In this document: in pieces, positions 1-9,155 of the stretch
Layout of the letters: the number at the start of each line of letters is the position of its first letter
Position numbering within the stretch: position 1 is the stretch's first letter
Source: Curtobacterium sp. MCBA15_009
Lineage (GTDB): Bacteria; Actinomycetota; Actinomycetes; Actinomycetales; Microbacteriaceae
DNA: 51,046 nucleotides
Direction: 5' to 3'
Assembly (NCBI RefSeq): GCF_001864895.1
Contig: NZ_MJGO01000002.1
Span: 225,299 to 276,344 of the forward strand
Made by a program: the position numbers and the translations under genes
Notes under the pieces: generated by a model
Database searches by the model: none
Told to the model about the DNA's origin: nothing
The model's input: only the letters and a program-made list of their open reading frames with translations

Positions 1-47
1 GGTCGGCCGTGCGCGTTCGTGTGGGTGCGTGCGCTCGCGCGCCGGCG

Positions 48-452
48 TCAGACGCCGATCGTCGAGCCGAGCAGCGCGAACACCAGGGCGATGAACGGCA
101 GCGTGCCCTGCTTGAACGCCGAGTTGAGGTACCGACGACCGGTGCCCGCCAGGATCACCGCGGCGCCGAGCATGCTCGCCGTCGAGAACACCACGAGCGT
201 CCACCCGCTCGTCGTGCTGCCCGCGACGACGAGCACGACACCGAGCAGCGCGCCGATCGCCAGGAACAGGTTGTAGAAGCCCTGGTTGAACGCGAGGGTG
301 CGCGTGGCCTGCAGGTCGTTCTCCGACGCGATGCCGAACGTCCGGCGTGCCCGCGGACTGGTCCACGCCACCGATTCCAGGAAGAAGATGTACACGTGGA
401 CGAGGCCGGCGAGCACCGCGAACACGCCCGAGATCACGAGCAGGACTGACAT
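48..452 (-). CDS. DUF1304 family small membrane protein
   Basis: A 134-residue protein with four predicted membrane helices (about residues 3-25, 58-80, 84-103 and 116-134). The internal stretch VYIFFLESVAWTSPR and the phrase FNQGFYNLFLAIGALLG are typical of the DUF1304 family, whose members are about 115-130 aa and have no established function. The start is the ATG at 452; the open frame continues upstream but loses the membrane-protein character there. It is divergent from the chorismate mutase gene. The segment 453-623 between them holds only short GC-rich direct repeats (GCTGAGACGG twice near 520-540) and no further gene. Confidence 0.85.
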   Translation of the reverse strand: MSVLLVISGVFAVLAGLVHVYIFFLESVAWTSPRARRTFGIASENDLQATRTLAFNQGFYNLFLAIGALLGVVLVVAGSTTSGWTLVVFSTASMLGAAVILAGTGRRYLNSAFKQGTLPFIALVFALLGSTIGV

Positions 453-623
453 GCACTCATTCTCGCAGGCGCGCGGGGCAGCCGGGCACGCCCGCGACGC
501 GACGCGCGGTCCCTGGTGCGCTGAGACGGGGCTGAGACGGGCGCTGGGACGTGCGCTGACACGTGCGGTGTGCGGGTGCGCCGCGGCCCGTCGGGCGTGC
601 TGCGGGCGGCCAGTGTGCGCCAG

Positions 624-629
624 TAGGCT
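624..629 (+). promoter_or_regulatory. Candidate -10 element of a leaderless promoter
   Basis: TAGGCT lies exactly 6 nt before the ATG at 636, with no Shine-Dalgarno sequence between. The same geometry recurs at other genes here, which suggests leaderless transcription. No convincing -35 was found. Confidence 0.4.
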
Positions 630-635
630 CGGGCC

Positions 636-989
636 ATGAACGACGACGTCTCCACGCCTTCGGCCACGACTCCGCCATCGCCCGCGAGCGACGCGTCGGC
701 GGCCGCGGTCGCCGAACTGCGGAGCATCCGGCAGAGCATCGACAACATCGACGCCGCCGTGATCCACATGCTCGCGGAGCGGTTCAAGTACACGCAGCGG
801 GTGGGGCACCTCAAGGCCGAGTCGGGCATGCCCGCCGCCGACCCGGAGCGCGAGCAGATCCAGGTCGCGCGACTCCGGTCGCTCGCCGGTGAGTCCCATC
901 TCGACCCGGCCTTCGCGGAGAAGTTCCTGAACTTCATCGTCGCCGAGGTGATCCACCACCACGAGCGCATCGCCGGGCGCGACGAGTGA
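636..989 (+). CDS. Chorismate mutase, AroQ (type II) family
   Basis: A 117-residue protein. After a Ser/Thr/Pro/Ala-rich N-terminus of about 25 residues comes an all-alpha AroQ domain: LRSIRQSIDNIDAAVIHML, then RFKYTQRVGHLKAE and PAADPEREQIQVARLR. The Arg and Lys residues in these helices match the active-site pattern of monofunctional AroQ enzymes, which convert chorismate to prephenate for Phe and Tyr synthesis. The protein is cytoplasmic, with no signal peptide. The downstream lactonase gene starts on a GTG that overlaps this stop by 4 nt, so the two are probably translationally coupled. Confidence 0.88.
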   Translation: MNDDVSTPSATTPPSPASDASAAAVAELRSIRQSIDNIDAAVIHMLAERFKYTQRVGHLKAESGMPAADPEREQIQVARLRSLAGESHLDPAFAEKFLNFIVAEVIHHHERIAGRDE

Positions 990-2008
990 GCGTCGACCTG
1001 CCGACCCTGCTCGTCGGCTCCTACACCGCGACCGGTGGCGGCACCGCGACCGGCATCTCGATCGTCGACGACGGAGCGGCCCGCACGGTCGCCGTGCTCG
1101 ACGACCCCTCGTTCCTCGCGGTCGACGGTGACCGGGTCTACGCCGTCTCGGAGGTCGCCGACGGCAGCGTCTCGGCGTTCCGCCTGGAGCACGGCGCCCT
1201 CGAGCACCTCTGGGACGCCCCGGCCGGCGGGGACGCCCCGTGCCACGTCCGGGTCGACCCCTCCGGCACGATCGTCGTCACGAACTACGTCTCCGGCACG
1301 GTCACGGCCGTCGGGCTGGCCGCCGCCGAGGCGGGAACCGGCGCTGCCGTCCCGGACGACGCGGTCGCCGTCGCGGTGCTGCCGGACACCACCGGCCCGG
1401 TCGAGGACCGGCAGGAGGGTCCGCACGCCCACCAGTCGATCGGCACCCCGGACGGCACCGTGCTCGTCGCCGACCTCGGCGGGGACGCCCTGCACGAGTT
1501 CCGCGTCGCCGTCTCGACCGACGGCACACCGACCATCGACCCCCTGCACGTGCACCACGTCGCACCCGGCGTCGGACCGCGGCACATGGCGTGGCACGAC
1601 GGCGACCTCATCGTCGCCGGCGAGCTCGACGGCCAGGTGCACCGCCTCCGCCGCGACGACACCGGGTCCTTCCGGGTCATCGCGTCCACGCCCACCTTCG
1701 ACGGCGCGGTCGGCGAGTCCCTGCTGAGCCACCTCGAGGTCGACGACGCCGGACGCGTCGTCGTCGCCGTCCGTGGTCGTGACGTCGTCGTCGTGCTCGA
1801 CGCCGCCGACGGCGGCCTGACGGTCATCGGCTCGGCGCCCTGCGGCGGGGTCTGGCCGCGACACTTCGCCCGGGTTCCTGGCTACCTGCTCGTCGCGAAC
1901 CAGATGTCGGACGCGATCGCGGTCCTGCCGCTCGGCGACGACGGCGTGCCCGGCCCTGCGGTGGAACAGATCGCGGTCGGCACGCCGGCCTGCATCGTCG
2001 CGGTCTGA
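986..2008 (+). CDS. Lactonase family beta-propeller (6-phosphogluconolactonase-like)
   Basis: A 340-residue protein starting on GTG at 986, inside the stop of the chorismate mutase gene. It begins LLVGSYTATGGGTATGI, the usual opening of the lactonase family (PF10282, YbhE/Pgl type). Repeated blade motifs follow: APCHVRVDPSG, HAHQSIGTPDGT, GVGPRHMAWHDG and WPRHFARVPGYLLVANQ. The HAHQ and PRH motifs are characteristic. Family members hydrolyse 6-phosphogluconolactone or related cyclic sugar lactones in the cytoplasm. Exact substrate is not readable from sequence. Confidence 0.85.
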   Translation: MSVDLPTLLVGSYTATGGGTATGISIVDDGAARTVAVLDDPSFLAVDGDRVYAVSEVADGSVSAFRLEHGALEHLWDAPAGGDAPCHVRVDPSGTIVVTNYVSGTVTAVGLAAAEAGTGAAVPDDAVAVAVLPDTTGPVEDRQEGPHAHQSIGTPDGTVLVADLGGDALHEFRVAVSTDGTPTIDPLHVHHVAPGVGPRHMAWHDGDLIVAGELDGQVHRLRRDDTGSFRVIASTPTFDGAVGESLLSHLEVDDAGRVVVAVRGRDVVVVLDAADGGLTVIGSAPCGGVWPRHFARVPGYLLVANQMSDAIAVLPLGDDGVPGPAVEQIAVGTPACIVAV

Positions 2009-2061
2009 CGCTCGTCCTGGCGCTCGTCCTCGCGACGGCTGGCCATGGCCGTGCCGCCGTT

Positions 2062-2105
2062 TGTCCCGCGGAAGCGTCCGTGTGCCGCCGATGGTTCGCG
2101 GGACA
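2062..2105. repeat. Inverted repeat between convergent genes
   Basis: TGTCCCGCG (2062-2070) and CGCGGGACA (2097-2105) are perfect reverse complements separated by 26 nt. Just inside and outside them, GAAGCGTC and GACGCTTT extend the imperfect symmetry. Could be a terminator accessory stem or a small intergenic repeat; no copy was noticed elsewhere in the window. Confidence 0.5.
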
Positions 2106-2136
2106 GTGACGCTTTCGCGCCCTGGCGACCGGACCG

Positions 2137-2157
2137 CGGTCGGGTCGCGCCCGACCG
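2137..2157. terminator. Bidirectional hairpin terminator
   Basis: An 8-bp perfect stem, CGGTCGGG and CCCGACCG, with loop TCGCG. It lies between the convergent lactonase (stop 2008) and 2-hydroxyacid dehydrogenase (stop 2163) genes. No U-tract, as is usual in high-GC actinobacteria. Confidence 0.55.
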
Positions 2158-2162
2158 TACGG

Positions 2163-3083
2163 TCACAAGTCGATCAGGTTCTCGAACGGGCGACCCTCGG
2201 CCAGCGCGGCGACCTGCCGGCGCATCAGGTCGACGGACCGCGGGACGCTCAGGTCCGTGTTGCCCCCGACGTGCGGCGTGAGCACCGTGTTCGGCGTCGT
2301 CCACAGCGGGTGGCCGGAGGGCAGGGGCTCGGGGTCGGTGACGTCGAGTGCCGCGAACAGCCGCTCGGACTGCAGTTCCGCCACCAGCGCGTCGGTGTCG
2401 ACGACCTTGCCCCGCGCCACGTTCACGACCAGGGCCCCGTCGGGCAGGGCGGCGAGCAGTCCGGCGTCCACCAGCCCCTCGGTCTCGTCGGTGAGCGGTG
2501 CGATGAGCACGAGCACGTCGGTGGTCGCCGCGAGCTCGCGCAGCGCACCGAAGGCATGCACCTGGCGCCCGTCCTGCTCGCGAGCGGTCCGGGCCACCAC
2601 GGTCACCTCGGTGCGGAACGCCTCGAACCGGGTGGCGATCGCCGAACCGATCGCGCCGTAGCCGACGACCGTGACGCGTCGGTCGGCGAGCGAGCGGGTT
2701 TCACGCGCGTCCCAGACGCCGTTCGCCCGGTCGGCCTGGAACGCCGCGATCTCGCGGAGCGAGGTCAGCGCCAGGCCGACCGCCAGCTCGGCGGTCTCGT
2801 CGTCGTGGATCCCGCGACCGTTCGCGAGCTTCGCGTGCCCGGGGACGTGCGGCACCGCGTGCTCGTAGCCGGCGCTCGGCAGCTGCAGGAGCTCGAGCGC
2901 CGGCAGGTCGTGCACGAACTGCCACCGGTGCCGTCCGGCGAAGTAGAACGGCAGGAACGTGATGGCGACGTCGTCGGGCCGTCCGTACGGCGCCTCGACG
3001 TCCCAGACGTCCAGCTCGATGCCGTCCGGCACGGGGCCGAACCGGTCGACGAGCTCGGCGAAGGGCAGGGTGACGATCGGCAT
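2163..3083 (-). CDS. D-isomer-specific 2-hydroxyacid dehydrogenase
   Basis: A 306-residue cytoplasmic NAD(P)-dependent oxidoreductase. The Rossmann motif VVGYGAIGSAIATRF sits near the middle. The catalytic trio of the family is visible: Arg in VNVARGKVVDTDAL, Glu in DVTDPEPLPSGHPLW, and His in LTPHVGGNTD. The N-terminal third shows the substrate-binding half (LPALELLQLPSAGYEH). Substrate is not assignable from sequence. The start at 3083 is only 19 nt from the purL stop, so it may be read through from the purSQL operon; a pathway link to purines is not implied. Confidence 0.85.
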   Translation of the reverse strand: MPIVTLPFAELVDRFGPVPDGIELDVWDVEAPYGRPDDVAITFLPFYFAGRHRWQFVHDLPALELLQLPSAGYEHAVPHVPGHAKLANGRGIHDDETAELAVGLALTSLREIAAFQADRANGVWDARETRSLADRRVTVVGYGAIGSAIATRFEAFRTEVTVVARTAREQDGRQVHAFGALRELAATTDVLVLIAPLTDETEGLVDAGLLAALPDGALVVNVARGKVVDTDALVAELQSERLFAALDVTDPEPLPSGHPLWTTPNTVLTPHVGGNTDLSVPRSVDLMRRQVAALAEGRPFENLIDL

Positions 3084-3102
3084 CCCGGGTCGCTCGCGGG
3101 GC

Positions 3103-5484
3103 CTAGGCGTCCGTGCGCGGCGAGAACGCGCCGTCGGAGTCGAGCGGCCCGCGGCCGACGTACCCCTCGGTGACGTCCTCGACGATCACGTCGCCGAAGC
3201 GGGACGGCAGCGTGGCACGGTGCGTGCCCCGGAGCTCGTCCACCGACGCCTCGAACGCGCCCTGGACCTCGAGCGCGTCCGACGTGGCGTCGGTCACGCC
3301 GATGCGCAGCACCGGGAAGCCCCGGCCGTCGCACAGACCCTGGAACCGGACGTCGTCCTCGCGACGGACGGTCACGATCACACGACCCGTCGACTCCGAG
3401 AACAACGCCGTGGCGGTGTCGACACCGTCGCGGGACTCGAGCTCGTCCAGCACCACGCGCGCGCCGATGCCGAAGCGCAGCACTGACTCGGCGAGGGACT
3501 GGCCGAGGCCGCCGTCCGCCAGGTCGTGGGCGCTCGTCAGGAGCTGCTCGCTCGTCGCGGCCTGCAGCAGGTCGGCGAGCGCCTTCTCGCGGCCCAGGTC
3601 GACCGCCGGCGGACGGCCACCGAGGTGGCCGTGCACGGTGCCGGCCCACGCCGACCCGTCGAGCTCGAGCGAGGTGGTGCCGAGCAGGTAGATGTTGTGG
3701 CCGTCGTCCTGCCAGCCCGAGGGGACGCGCTTCGCGACGTCGTCGATGATGCCGAGCACGCCGACGACGGGCGTCGGGTGGATCGGGGTCGTGCCCGTCT
3801 GGTTGTAGAACGAGACGTTGCCGCCGGTGACCGGGATGCCGAGCTCCATGCAGCCGTCGGCGAGCCCCTCGACCGCCTCGGAGAACTGCCACATGACCTC
3901 GGGGTTCTCGGGGGAGCCGAAGTTCAGGCAGTCGGTGACCGCGGCGGGGACGGCGCCGGTGACGGCGACGTTGCGGTACGCCTCGGCGAGGGCCAGGCGG
4001 GCACCCTGCTTCGGGTCGAGCTGGCAGTAGCGGCCGTTGGCGTCGGTGGCGATCGCGACACCGAGGCCGGTCTCCTCGTCGACGCGGATCATGCCGCCGT
4101 CGTCGGGGAACGAGAGCGCGGTGTTGCCGAGCACGTAGGTGTCGTACTGGTTCGTGACCCAGTTCTTCGACGCCAGGTTCGGCGAGCCGAGCAGGCTGAG
4201 GAACTGCGCCTTGATCGCCGGGCCGTCGACCGGTCGGTCGAGCGAAGCGGCGGTGTCGGCCTGCAGCGCGTCGATCCACGTCGGGTAGGCGACCGGGCGG
4301 TCGTAGACCGGGCCGTCGACGGCGACGGTGCGCGGGTCGACGTTCACGATCTCCTGGCCCTGCCAGTCGATGACGAGCCGGCCGGTGCCGGTGACCTCGC
4401 CGAGGACGCTGGTCTCGACCTCCCACTTGCCGACGACGCGCAGGAACTCGTCGAGCTTGTCGGGGCGGACGACCGCCATCATGCGCTCCTGGCTCTCCGA
4501 CATCAGGATCTCTTCGGCGGTGAGCGTGGGGTCGCGCAGCAGGACGTCGTCGAGCGAGATGTGCATGCCGCCGTCGCCGTTGCTCGCCAGCTCGGACGTC
4601 GCGCAGGAGATGCCCGCGGCGCCGAGGTCCTGGATGCCCTCGACGAGTTCCTGCTGGAACAGCTCGAGGCAGCACTCGATGAGGACCTTCTCGGCGAAGG
4701 GGTCGCCGACCTGCACGGCGGGGCGCTTGGTCGGGCCGCCCTCGGTGAAGGTGTCCGACGCCAGGATCGAGGCGCCGCCGATGCCGTCGCCACCGGTGCG
4801 GGCACCGAACAGGACGACCTTGTTGCCGGCACCGGACGCGTTGGCCAGGTGCAGGTCCTCGTGGCGCAGGACGCCCACTGCCAGGGCGTTCACCAGCGGG
4901 TTGCCCTGGTACACCGGGTCGAAGTAGGTCTCGCCGCCGATGTTCGGCAGGCCGAGGCAGTTGCCGTAGAACGAGATGCCGCCGACGACACCGTGCACGA
5001 CGCGCGCGGTGTCCTCGTGGTCGATCGCACCGAAGCGCAGCTGGTCCATCACGGCGACCGGACGGGCGCCCATCGAGATGATGTCGCGGACGATGCCGCC
5101 GACACCGGTGGCCGCGCCCTGGTAGGGCTCGACGTAGGACGGGTGGTTGTGCGACTCGACCTTGAAGGTGACGGCCCACCCGTTGCCGACGTCGACGACC
5201 CCGGCGTTCTCGCCCATGCCGACCATCAGGTTCTTCGTCATCTCCGGCGTGACCTTCTTGCCGAACTGACGGAGGTAGTTCTTCGAGGACTTGTAGGAGC
5301 AGTGCTCGCTCCACATCACCGAGTACATCGCCAGCTCGCCCGAGGTGGGGCGGCGGCCGAGGATCTCCTTGATGCGGGCGTACTCGTCGGGCTTCAGCCC
5401 CAGCGCGTCGTACGGCTGTTCCTTGTCGGGGGTCGCTGCCGCGTCCTGCACGGTGTCGGGCTTCGGGCGAACGGAGGTCGTCAC
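3103..5484 (-). CDS. purL: Phosphoribosylformylglycinamidine synthase, PurL subunit
   Basis: A 793-residue small-type PurL (FGAM synthase II). It uses ATP and ammonia supplied by PurQ to convert FGAR to FGAM. Recognisable segments in order: [16 protein letters not shown], the [26 protein letters not shown]-site region, a central [19 protein letters not shown] segment and the C-terminal [16 protein letters not shown]. Length is in the usual range for the PurSQL-type enzyme. I chose the GTG at 5484 because an AGGGA lies about 11 nt upstream; an in-frame GTG at 5505 is possible. It lies 32 nt after purQ in the order purS-purQ-purL. Confidence 0.95.
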   Translation of the reverse strand: MTTSVRPKPDTVQDAAATPDKEQPYDALGLKPDEYARIKEILGRRPTSGELAMYSVMWSEHCSYKSSKNYLRQFGKKVTPEMTKNLMVGMGENAGVVDVGNGWAVTFKVESHNHPSYVEPYQGAATGVGGIVRDIISMGARPVAVMDQLRFGAIDHEDTARVVHGVVGGISFYGNCLGLPNIGGETYFDPVYQGNPLVNALAVGVLRHEDLHLANASGAGNKVVLFGARTGGDGIGGASILASDTFTEGGPTKRPAVQVGDPFAEKVLIECCLELFQQELVEGIQDLGAAGISCATSELASNGDGGMHISLDDVLLRDPTLTAEEILMSESQERMMAVVRPDKLDEFLRVVGKWEVETSVLGEVTGTGRLVIDWQGQEIVNVDPRTVAVDGPVYDRPVAYPTWIDALQADTAASLDRPVDGPAIKAQFLSLLGSPNLASKNWVTNQYDTYVLGNTALSFPDDGGMIRVDEETGLGVAIATDANGRYCQLDPKQGARLALAEAYRNVAVTGAVPAAVTDCLNFGSPENPEVMWQFSEAVEGLADGCMELGIPVTGGNVSFYNQTGTTPIHPTPVVGVLGIIDDVAKRVPSGWQDDGHNIYLLGTTSLELDGSAWAGTVHGHLGGRPPAVDLGREKALADLLQAATSEQLLTSAHDLADGGLGQSLAESVLRFGIGARVVLDELESRDGVDTATALFSESTGRVIVTVRREDDVRFQGLCDGRGFPVLRIGVTDATSDALEVQGAFEASVDELRGTHRATLPSRFGDVIVEDVTEGYVGRGPLDSDGAFSPRTDA

Positions 5485-5516
5485 GGTGTCGTTGTTCCCT
5501 GTCACTGGAGTCGCGG

Positions 5517-6212
5517 TCACTTGACCAGCGTGGACTCGATCACGGAGGTGAAGAAGGTGAGGCCGTCGGTGCCGGAGGCCATCGCGGCGGGGGTGTCCGG
5601 ACCGAAGCCGGCCTCCGTCGCGTGCTCGGGGTGCGGCATGAGCCCGACGACGTTGCCGCGCTCGTTCGAGACGCCGGCGATGTCGTCGATCGACCCGTTC
5701 GGGTTGACGCCCACGTACCGGAACACGACCTGGCCGTTGTCCTCGATGCGCTTGATCTCGTCGGCGTCGGCGACGAAGCGGCCGTCGGCGTTCTTGAGCG
5801 GGATCGTGATCTCCTGTTCGGGCGCGAAGCCCGAGGTCCACGCCGTCGAGGTGGTCTCGACCCGGAGCTTCTGGTCGCGGCGGATGAACTGCTGGTGCGC
5901 GTTGCGGGTGTGCGCGCCGGGGACCAGACGGGCCTCGGCCAGCATCTGGAACCCGTTGCAGATGCCGAGGACGGGCATGCCCTTGCCGGCGGCGTCGATG
6001 ACCTCGGCCATGATCGGGGCCTTGGCCGCGATGGCACCGGCCCGCAGGTAGTCGCCGTACGAGAACCCGCCGGGCAGCACGATCGCGTCGACGCCCTGCA
6101 GGTCGTGGTCGCCGTGCCAGAGGGCGACGGGGTCGGCGCCGGCGAGACGGACGGCGCGCTGGGCGTCGCGGTCGTCGAGCGAGCCGGGGAAGGTGATGAC
6201 GCCGATGCGCAT
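5517..6212 (-). CDS. purQ: Phosphoribosylformylglycinamidine synthase, PurQ glutaminase subunit
   Basis: A 231-residue class I glutamine amidotransferase that delivers ammonia to PurL. It opens with [16 protein letters not shown]. The nucleophile Cys85 is in VLGICNGFQ, and the His/Glu pair of the triad is in the C-terminal [22 protein letters not shown] is also diagnostic. The start chosen is ATG 6212. A GTG at 6221, three codons upstream, overlaps the purS stop and has AAGG close by, so the true start could be there. Confidence 0.95.
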   Translation of the reverse strand: MRIGVITFPGSLDDRDAQRAVRLAGADPVALWHGDHDLQGVDAIVLPGGFSYGDYLRAGAIAAKAPIMAEVIDAAGKGMPVLGICNGFQMLAEARLVPGAHTRNAHQQFIRRDQKLRVETTSTAWTSGFAPEQEITIPLKNADGRFVADADEIKRIEDNGQVVFRYVGVNPNGSIDDIAGVSNERGNVVGLMPHPEHATEAGFGPDTPAAMASGTDGLTFFTSVIESTLVK

Positions 6213-6217
6213 CCGGG

Positions 6218-6469
6218 TCACTGGCCTTCGACCGTCACGGAGACGACGTCCTCGATCACGGCGTTCGAGAAGACGTCGACCGCGATGTCGCGGACCTCGG
6301 CGAGCTTCGCGTCGTCGACGGGGCCGTCGACGGTCACCTCGAAACGCTTGCCGATGCGGACGTTGGTCAGGTCGGACTTGCCGAGCCGCGCGAGGGCGTT
6401 GCCCACCGCCTTGCCCTGGGGGTCGAGGATCTCGGCCTTCGGCATGACCTCGACGACGATCGTTGGCAC
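6218..6469 (-). CDS. purS: Phosphoribosylformylglycinamidine synthase, PurS subunit
   Basis: An 83-residue PurS, the small bridging subunit of the PurSQL complex. Motifs [16 protein letters not shown] and VRIGKRFEV are typical. It starts on GTG at 6469 with GGAGAG about 8 nt upstream and overlaps or abuts purQ. First gene of the leftward purSQL operon; the promoter must lie in the 190-bp gap before the divergent padR-type gene. Confidence 0.95.
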   Translation of the reverse strand: MPTIVVEVMPKAEILDPQGKAVGNALARLGKSDLTNVRIGKRFEVTVDGPVDDAKLAEVRDIAVDVFSNAVIEDVVSVTVEGQ

Positions 6470-6599
6470 GTGTTCTCTCCAGCACTTCAGGGGTGGGGGG
6501 ACGCGACCAGTCTACGGGGCGGCGGCGGCCCGCCGGGCCGGACCCGGGCCTCCTGTGGAGAGTGTGCTGTGCGTTTGCTCACCTGTGTTCCACTCCGTA

Positions 6600-6615
6600 T
6601 ATTCGAAGTCGAATA
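6600..6615. promoter_or_regulatory. Candidate PadR operator
   Basis: A perfect inverted repeat: TATTCGA, spacer AG, TCGAATA. It is AT-rich in a very GC-rich setting and lies 44 nt before the start of the padR-type gene, between it and the divergent purS. An autoregulatory operator for the PadR-MFS pair is the simplest reading. An effect on purS cannot be excluded. Confidence 0.6.
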
Positions 6616-6659
6616 GTCCAGTCGGAACATCATCGCCATCGATCGGTCAGGAGGCCCGG

Positions 6660-7268
6660 GTGACGCCGCTCACGCCGCTCGCGTTCGCCGCGCTCGACCT
6701 GCTCAACGAGGCACCGATGCACCCGTACGAGATGTTCCAGACGATGGTCCACCGGCAGCAGGAACGGAACGTCAAGGTCCGGCCGGGCACCCTGTACCAC
6801 CAGGTCGGCCGGCTGGCCGAGCTGGGCTTCGCCGAGGTCGTCGGCACCGACCGCGACGGCAACCGACCGGAGCGCACGACCTACACGATCACCGACGCCG
6901 GTCGTGCGGCGCTGGCCGACGGCCTCCGCGGCATGGTCGCCGAACCCGCCGACGAGTACCCGCAGTTCCACCTGGCGCTCTCGGTGGTCGAGAACCTGTC
7001 GCGGACCGAGGCGGTCGATGCCGTCCGGGCCCGGGTCGTCGCGCTCGAGCAGGAGCGCGACGACTACGACGCAGCCGTCGGGCGCGTGCACGCCAAGCAG
7101 TTGGCCGAGCGGTACTGGCTCGACGTGTCGTACGTCCGTGCGATGCTCACCGCGCAGATCGAGTGGCTCAGCACCACGGTCGACCGCATCGAGAGCGGCG
7201 ACCTCACCTGGGACGGCCCGGCCGTCCCCGCAGACACCCCCACGAACAGCAAGGAACCCACTCGATGA
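6660..7268 (+). CDS. PadR family transcriptional regulator
   Basis: A 202-residue regulator. The winged-helix domain covers about residues 5-85 (ALDLLNEAPMHPYEMFQTM, VRPGTLYHQVGRLAELGFAEVV, TTYTITDAGRAAL). A C-terminal helical domain (about 100-185) should dimerise. The GTG start at 6660 follows a strong AGGAGG at 6649-6654. It overlaps the next gene, a DHA2 exporter, by 4 nt (ATGA), so it is very likely its local repressor, released by a substrate of the pump. The palindrome at 6600-6615 is the candidate operator. Confidence 0.9.
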   Translation: MTPLTPLAFAALDLLNEAPMHPYEMFQTMVHRQQERNVKVRPGTLYHQVGRLAELGFAEVVGTDRDGNRPERTTYTITDAGRAALADGLRGMVAEPADEYPQFHLALSVVENLSRTEAVDAVRARVVALEQERDDYDAAVGRVHAKQLAERYWLDVSYVRAMLTAQIEWLSTTVDRIESGDLTWDGPAVPADTPTNSKEPTR

Positions 7269-8932
7269 CCACCGCAACGCCCCCGCGGACGACCGAGAAG
7301 AAGCCCTGGCCCGCACTCTGGGCCCTCGTCGTCGGCTTCTTCATGATCCTCGTCGACTCCACGATCGTCTCGGTCGCGACGCCCACCATCGCGCAGGCGC
7401 TCGACGCCGACATCAACGCGGTGATCTGGGTCACGAGCGCCTACCTGCTCGCCTACGCCGTGCCGCTGCTCATCACGGGCCGCCTCGGTGACCGCTTCGG
7501 CCCGAAGGTCATGTACCAGATCGGCCTCGTCGTCTTCACGCTCGCCAGCCTGTGGTGCGGTCTCGCCGGTTCGATCGAGGTGCTCATCGTGGCCCGCGTC
7601 GTGCAGGGCCTCGGCGCCGCGATGATGAGCCCGCAGACGATGTCCGTCATCACGCGCATCTTCCCGCCGCAGAAGCGCGGCGCGGCCATGGGCCTCTGGG
7701 GCGCCGTCGCCGGTGTCGCCTCGCTCGTCGGCCCGATCGTCGGCGGCCTGCTCGTCGACGGCTTCGGCTGGGAGTGGATCTTCTTCGTGAACGTCCCCGT
7801 CGGCGTCGTCGCGTTCGTCCTCGCGCAGCGCTTCGTGCCCTCGTTCGACCGCCACGGCCACCGCTTCGACTACCTCGGCATCTTCCTGTCGGCTGCCGGG
7901 CTGTTCCTGCTCGTCTTCGGCATCCAGGAGGGCGAGACCTACGACTGGGGCACCATCACGGGGATCATCTCGGTCTGGATGCTCATCATCGTCGGCCTCG
8001 TCGTGCTGGCCGCCTTCGTGGTCTGGCAGGGCGTGCAGAAGGGGGAGCCGCTCCTGCCGCTCGGCCTGTTCAAGGACCGCAACTTCACGCTCGCCAACGT
8101 CGCCATCACGGCCGTCGGTGTCGCCATCGCCTCGTTCGCGCTGCCGATCATGCTCTGGGCGCAGGACGTCCTGCGCTTCTCGCCGACCCAGGCGGCGCTG
8201 CTCCTCGTGCCGCAGGCCGTGCTGTCCGCGGCGCTCGCCCCGCTCGTGGGCAAGAACCTGAACCGCTGGAACCCGCGCTGGGTGGCCGCCTTCGGGCTCG
8301 CGTGCTTCTCGGGCGGGCTGTTCTGGTTCGGCGGCCTGCTGTCGACCGGTGCCGACTGGGGGTGGGTGCTCCTGCCGAGCGCGCTGCTCGGGCTCGCGAA
8401 CGCCTGCATGTGGGGCCCGCTGTCCGTCTCGGCGACGCGCAACCTGCCGCCGAAGCTCGCCGGTGCCGGCTCGGGTGTCTACAACACCACGCGTCAGATC
8501 GGTGCGGTCCTCGGTTCGGCCGGCATCGCGGCCCTGATGGAGGCCCGGATCACGGCGAACTTCCCGTCCTCGAGCGGGGGCGTGTCCGCCGGCGGCGCGG
8601 AGCAGCAGGTCGGTGCGCTGCCCGGCCCCCTGCTCGAGCCGTTCTCGCGCGCCATGGGCGAGTCGCTCTTCCTGCCGGCGATCGTGCTCGTCGCCGCGAT
8701 CGTGGCGGCGCTGTTCCTGGCGAAGCCGAAGCAGACCGTGCAGTGGGAGAAGACCGGCGACGTGACCACGCAGCCCGGCGGCGAGGGGCAGTCGTCCGAC
8801 CAGGGCACGGAGCCGACCGAGCAGGGCGCGAAGGCGTCCGAGCACGGTGTGCACGCCGCGGCTGCCGCTCCGGCGACGCCCGAGGACGAGCTCGCGGCGA
8901 TCGACCACCACGGCAAGCACGCCGACGCCTGA
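7265..8932 (+). CDS. DHA2 family MFS multidrug exporter
   Basis: A 555-residue major facilitator with about 14 predicted membrane helices. Diagnostic segments are FFMILVDSTIVSVATPTIAQAL (helix 1), the motif A region ITGRLGDRFGPK, VARVVQGLGAAMMSPQTM and LWGAVAGVASLVGPIVGGLL (motif C, antiporter). This fits proton-driven drug export of the EmrB/QacA type. The last 60 or so residues form a hydrophilic Gln/Gly/Glu-rich and Ala-rich cytosolic tail with several His at the end. The ATG at 7265 overlaps the PadR stop, so both form one transcription unit that ends at the hairpin from 8945. Confidence 0.92.
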   Translation: MTTATPPRTTEKKPWPALWALVVGFFMILVDSTIVSVATPTIAQALDADINAVIWVTSAYLLAYAVPLLITGRLGDRFGPKVMYQIGLVVFTLASLWCGLAGSIEVLIVARVVQGLGAAMMSPQTMSVITRIFPPQKRGAAMGLWGAVAGVASLVGPIVGGLLVDGFGWEWIFFVNVPVGVVAFVLAQRFVPSFDRHGHRFDYLGIFLSAAGLFLLVFGIQEGETYDWGTITGIISVWMLIIVGLVVLAAFVVWQGVQKGEPLLPLGLFKDRNFTLANVAITAVGVAIASFALPIMLWAQDVLRFSPTQAALLLVPQAVLSAALAPLVGKNLNRWNPRWVAAFGLACFSGGLFWFGGLLSTGADWGWVLLPSALLGLANACMWGPLSVSATRNLPPKLAGAGSGVYNTTRQIGAVLGSAGIAALMEARITANFPSSSGGVSAGGAEQQVGALPGPLLEPFSRAMGESLFLPAIVLVAAIVAALFLAKPKQTVQWEKTGDVTTQPGGEGQSSDQGTEPTEQGAKASEHGVHAAAAAPATPEDELAAIDHHGKHADA

Positions 8933-8944
8933 CCAGCGCCGTCC

Positions 8945-8988
8945 ACCCGGGCCCCGGGCTGCTCACACGAGCGGCCCGGGGCCCGGGT
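8945..8988. terminator. Strong hairpin terminator after the MFS gene
   Basis: A perfect 15-bp stem with arms ACCCGGGCCCCGGGC (8945-8959) and its complement (8974-8988). Inside the 14-nt loop a further GCTC-ACAC-GAGC mini-stem forms. It lies 12 nt after the MFS stop. A second, imperfect stem (9055-9064 with 9068-9077) lies before the convergent CtaG-like gene. Confidence 0.75.
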
Positions 8989-9155
8989 GCGTCCGGGGCG
9001 GTGGTGCAGGCGTCGCGTCCGCGGGGGAGCGACACGACGGGTGCGGCCGACGACGTGCGACGTCATCGACGTCGTACGACCGCGACGATGTCGACTCACG
9101 TCGGCGACGTTGCCCGCAGGCCCCGGTCCCCGCCGCCGGCCCCTCCGCGGCCCGC

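Noticed and set aside
434..1864. Long minus-strand open frame opposite the chorismate mutase and lactonase genes
   Set aside because: High GC lowers stop frequency, so long shadow frames are expected. Its translation is Arg/Asp/Val-rich and repetitive, without domain motifs. The same holds for 3526-6051(+), 9704-11536(+), 26801-29557(+) and 43604-47488(-).
2163..5484. Functional link of the 2-hydroxyacid dehydrogenase to purine synthesis
   Set aside because: Close spacing suggests cotranscription only; the domain has no purine-pathway role known to me.
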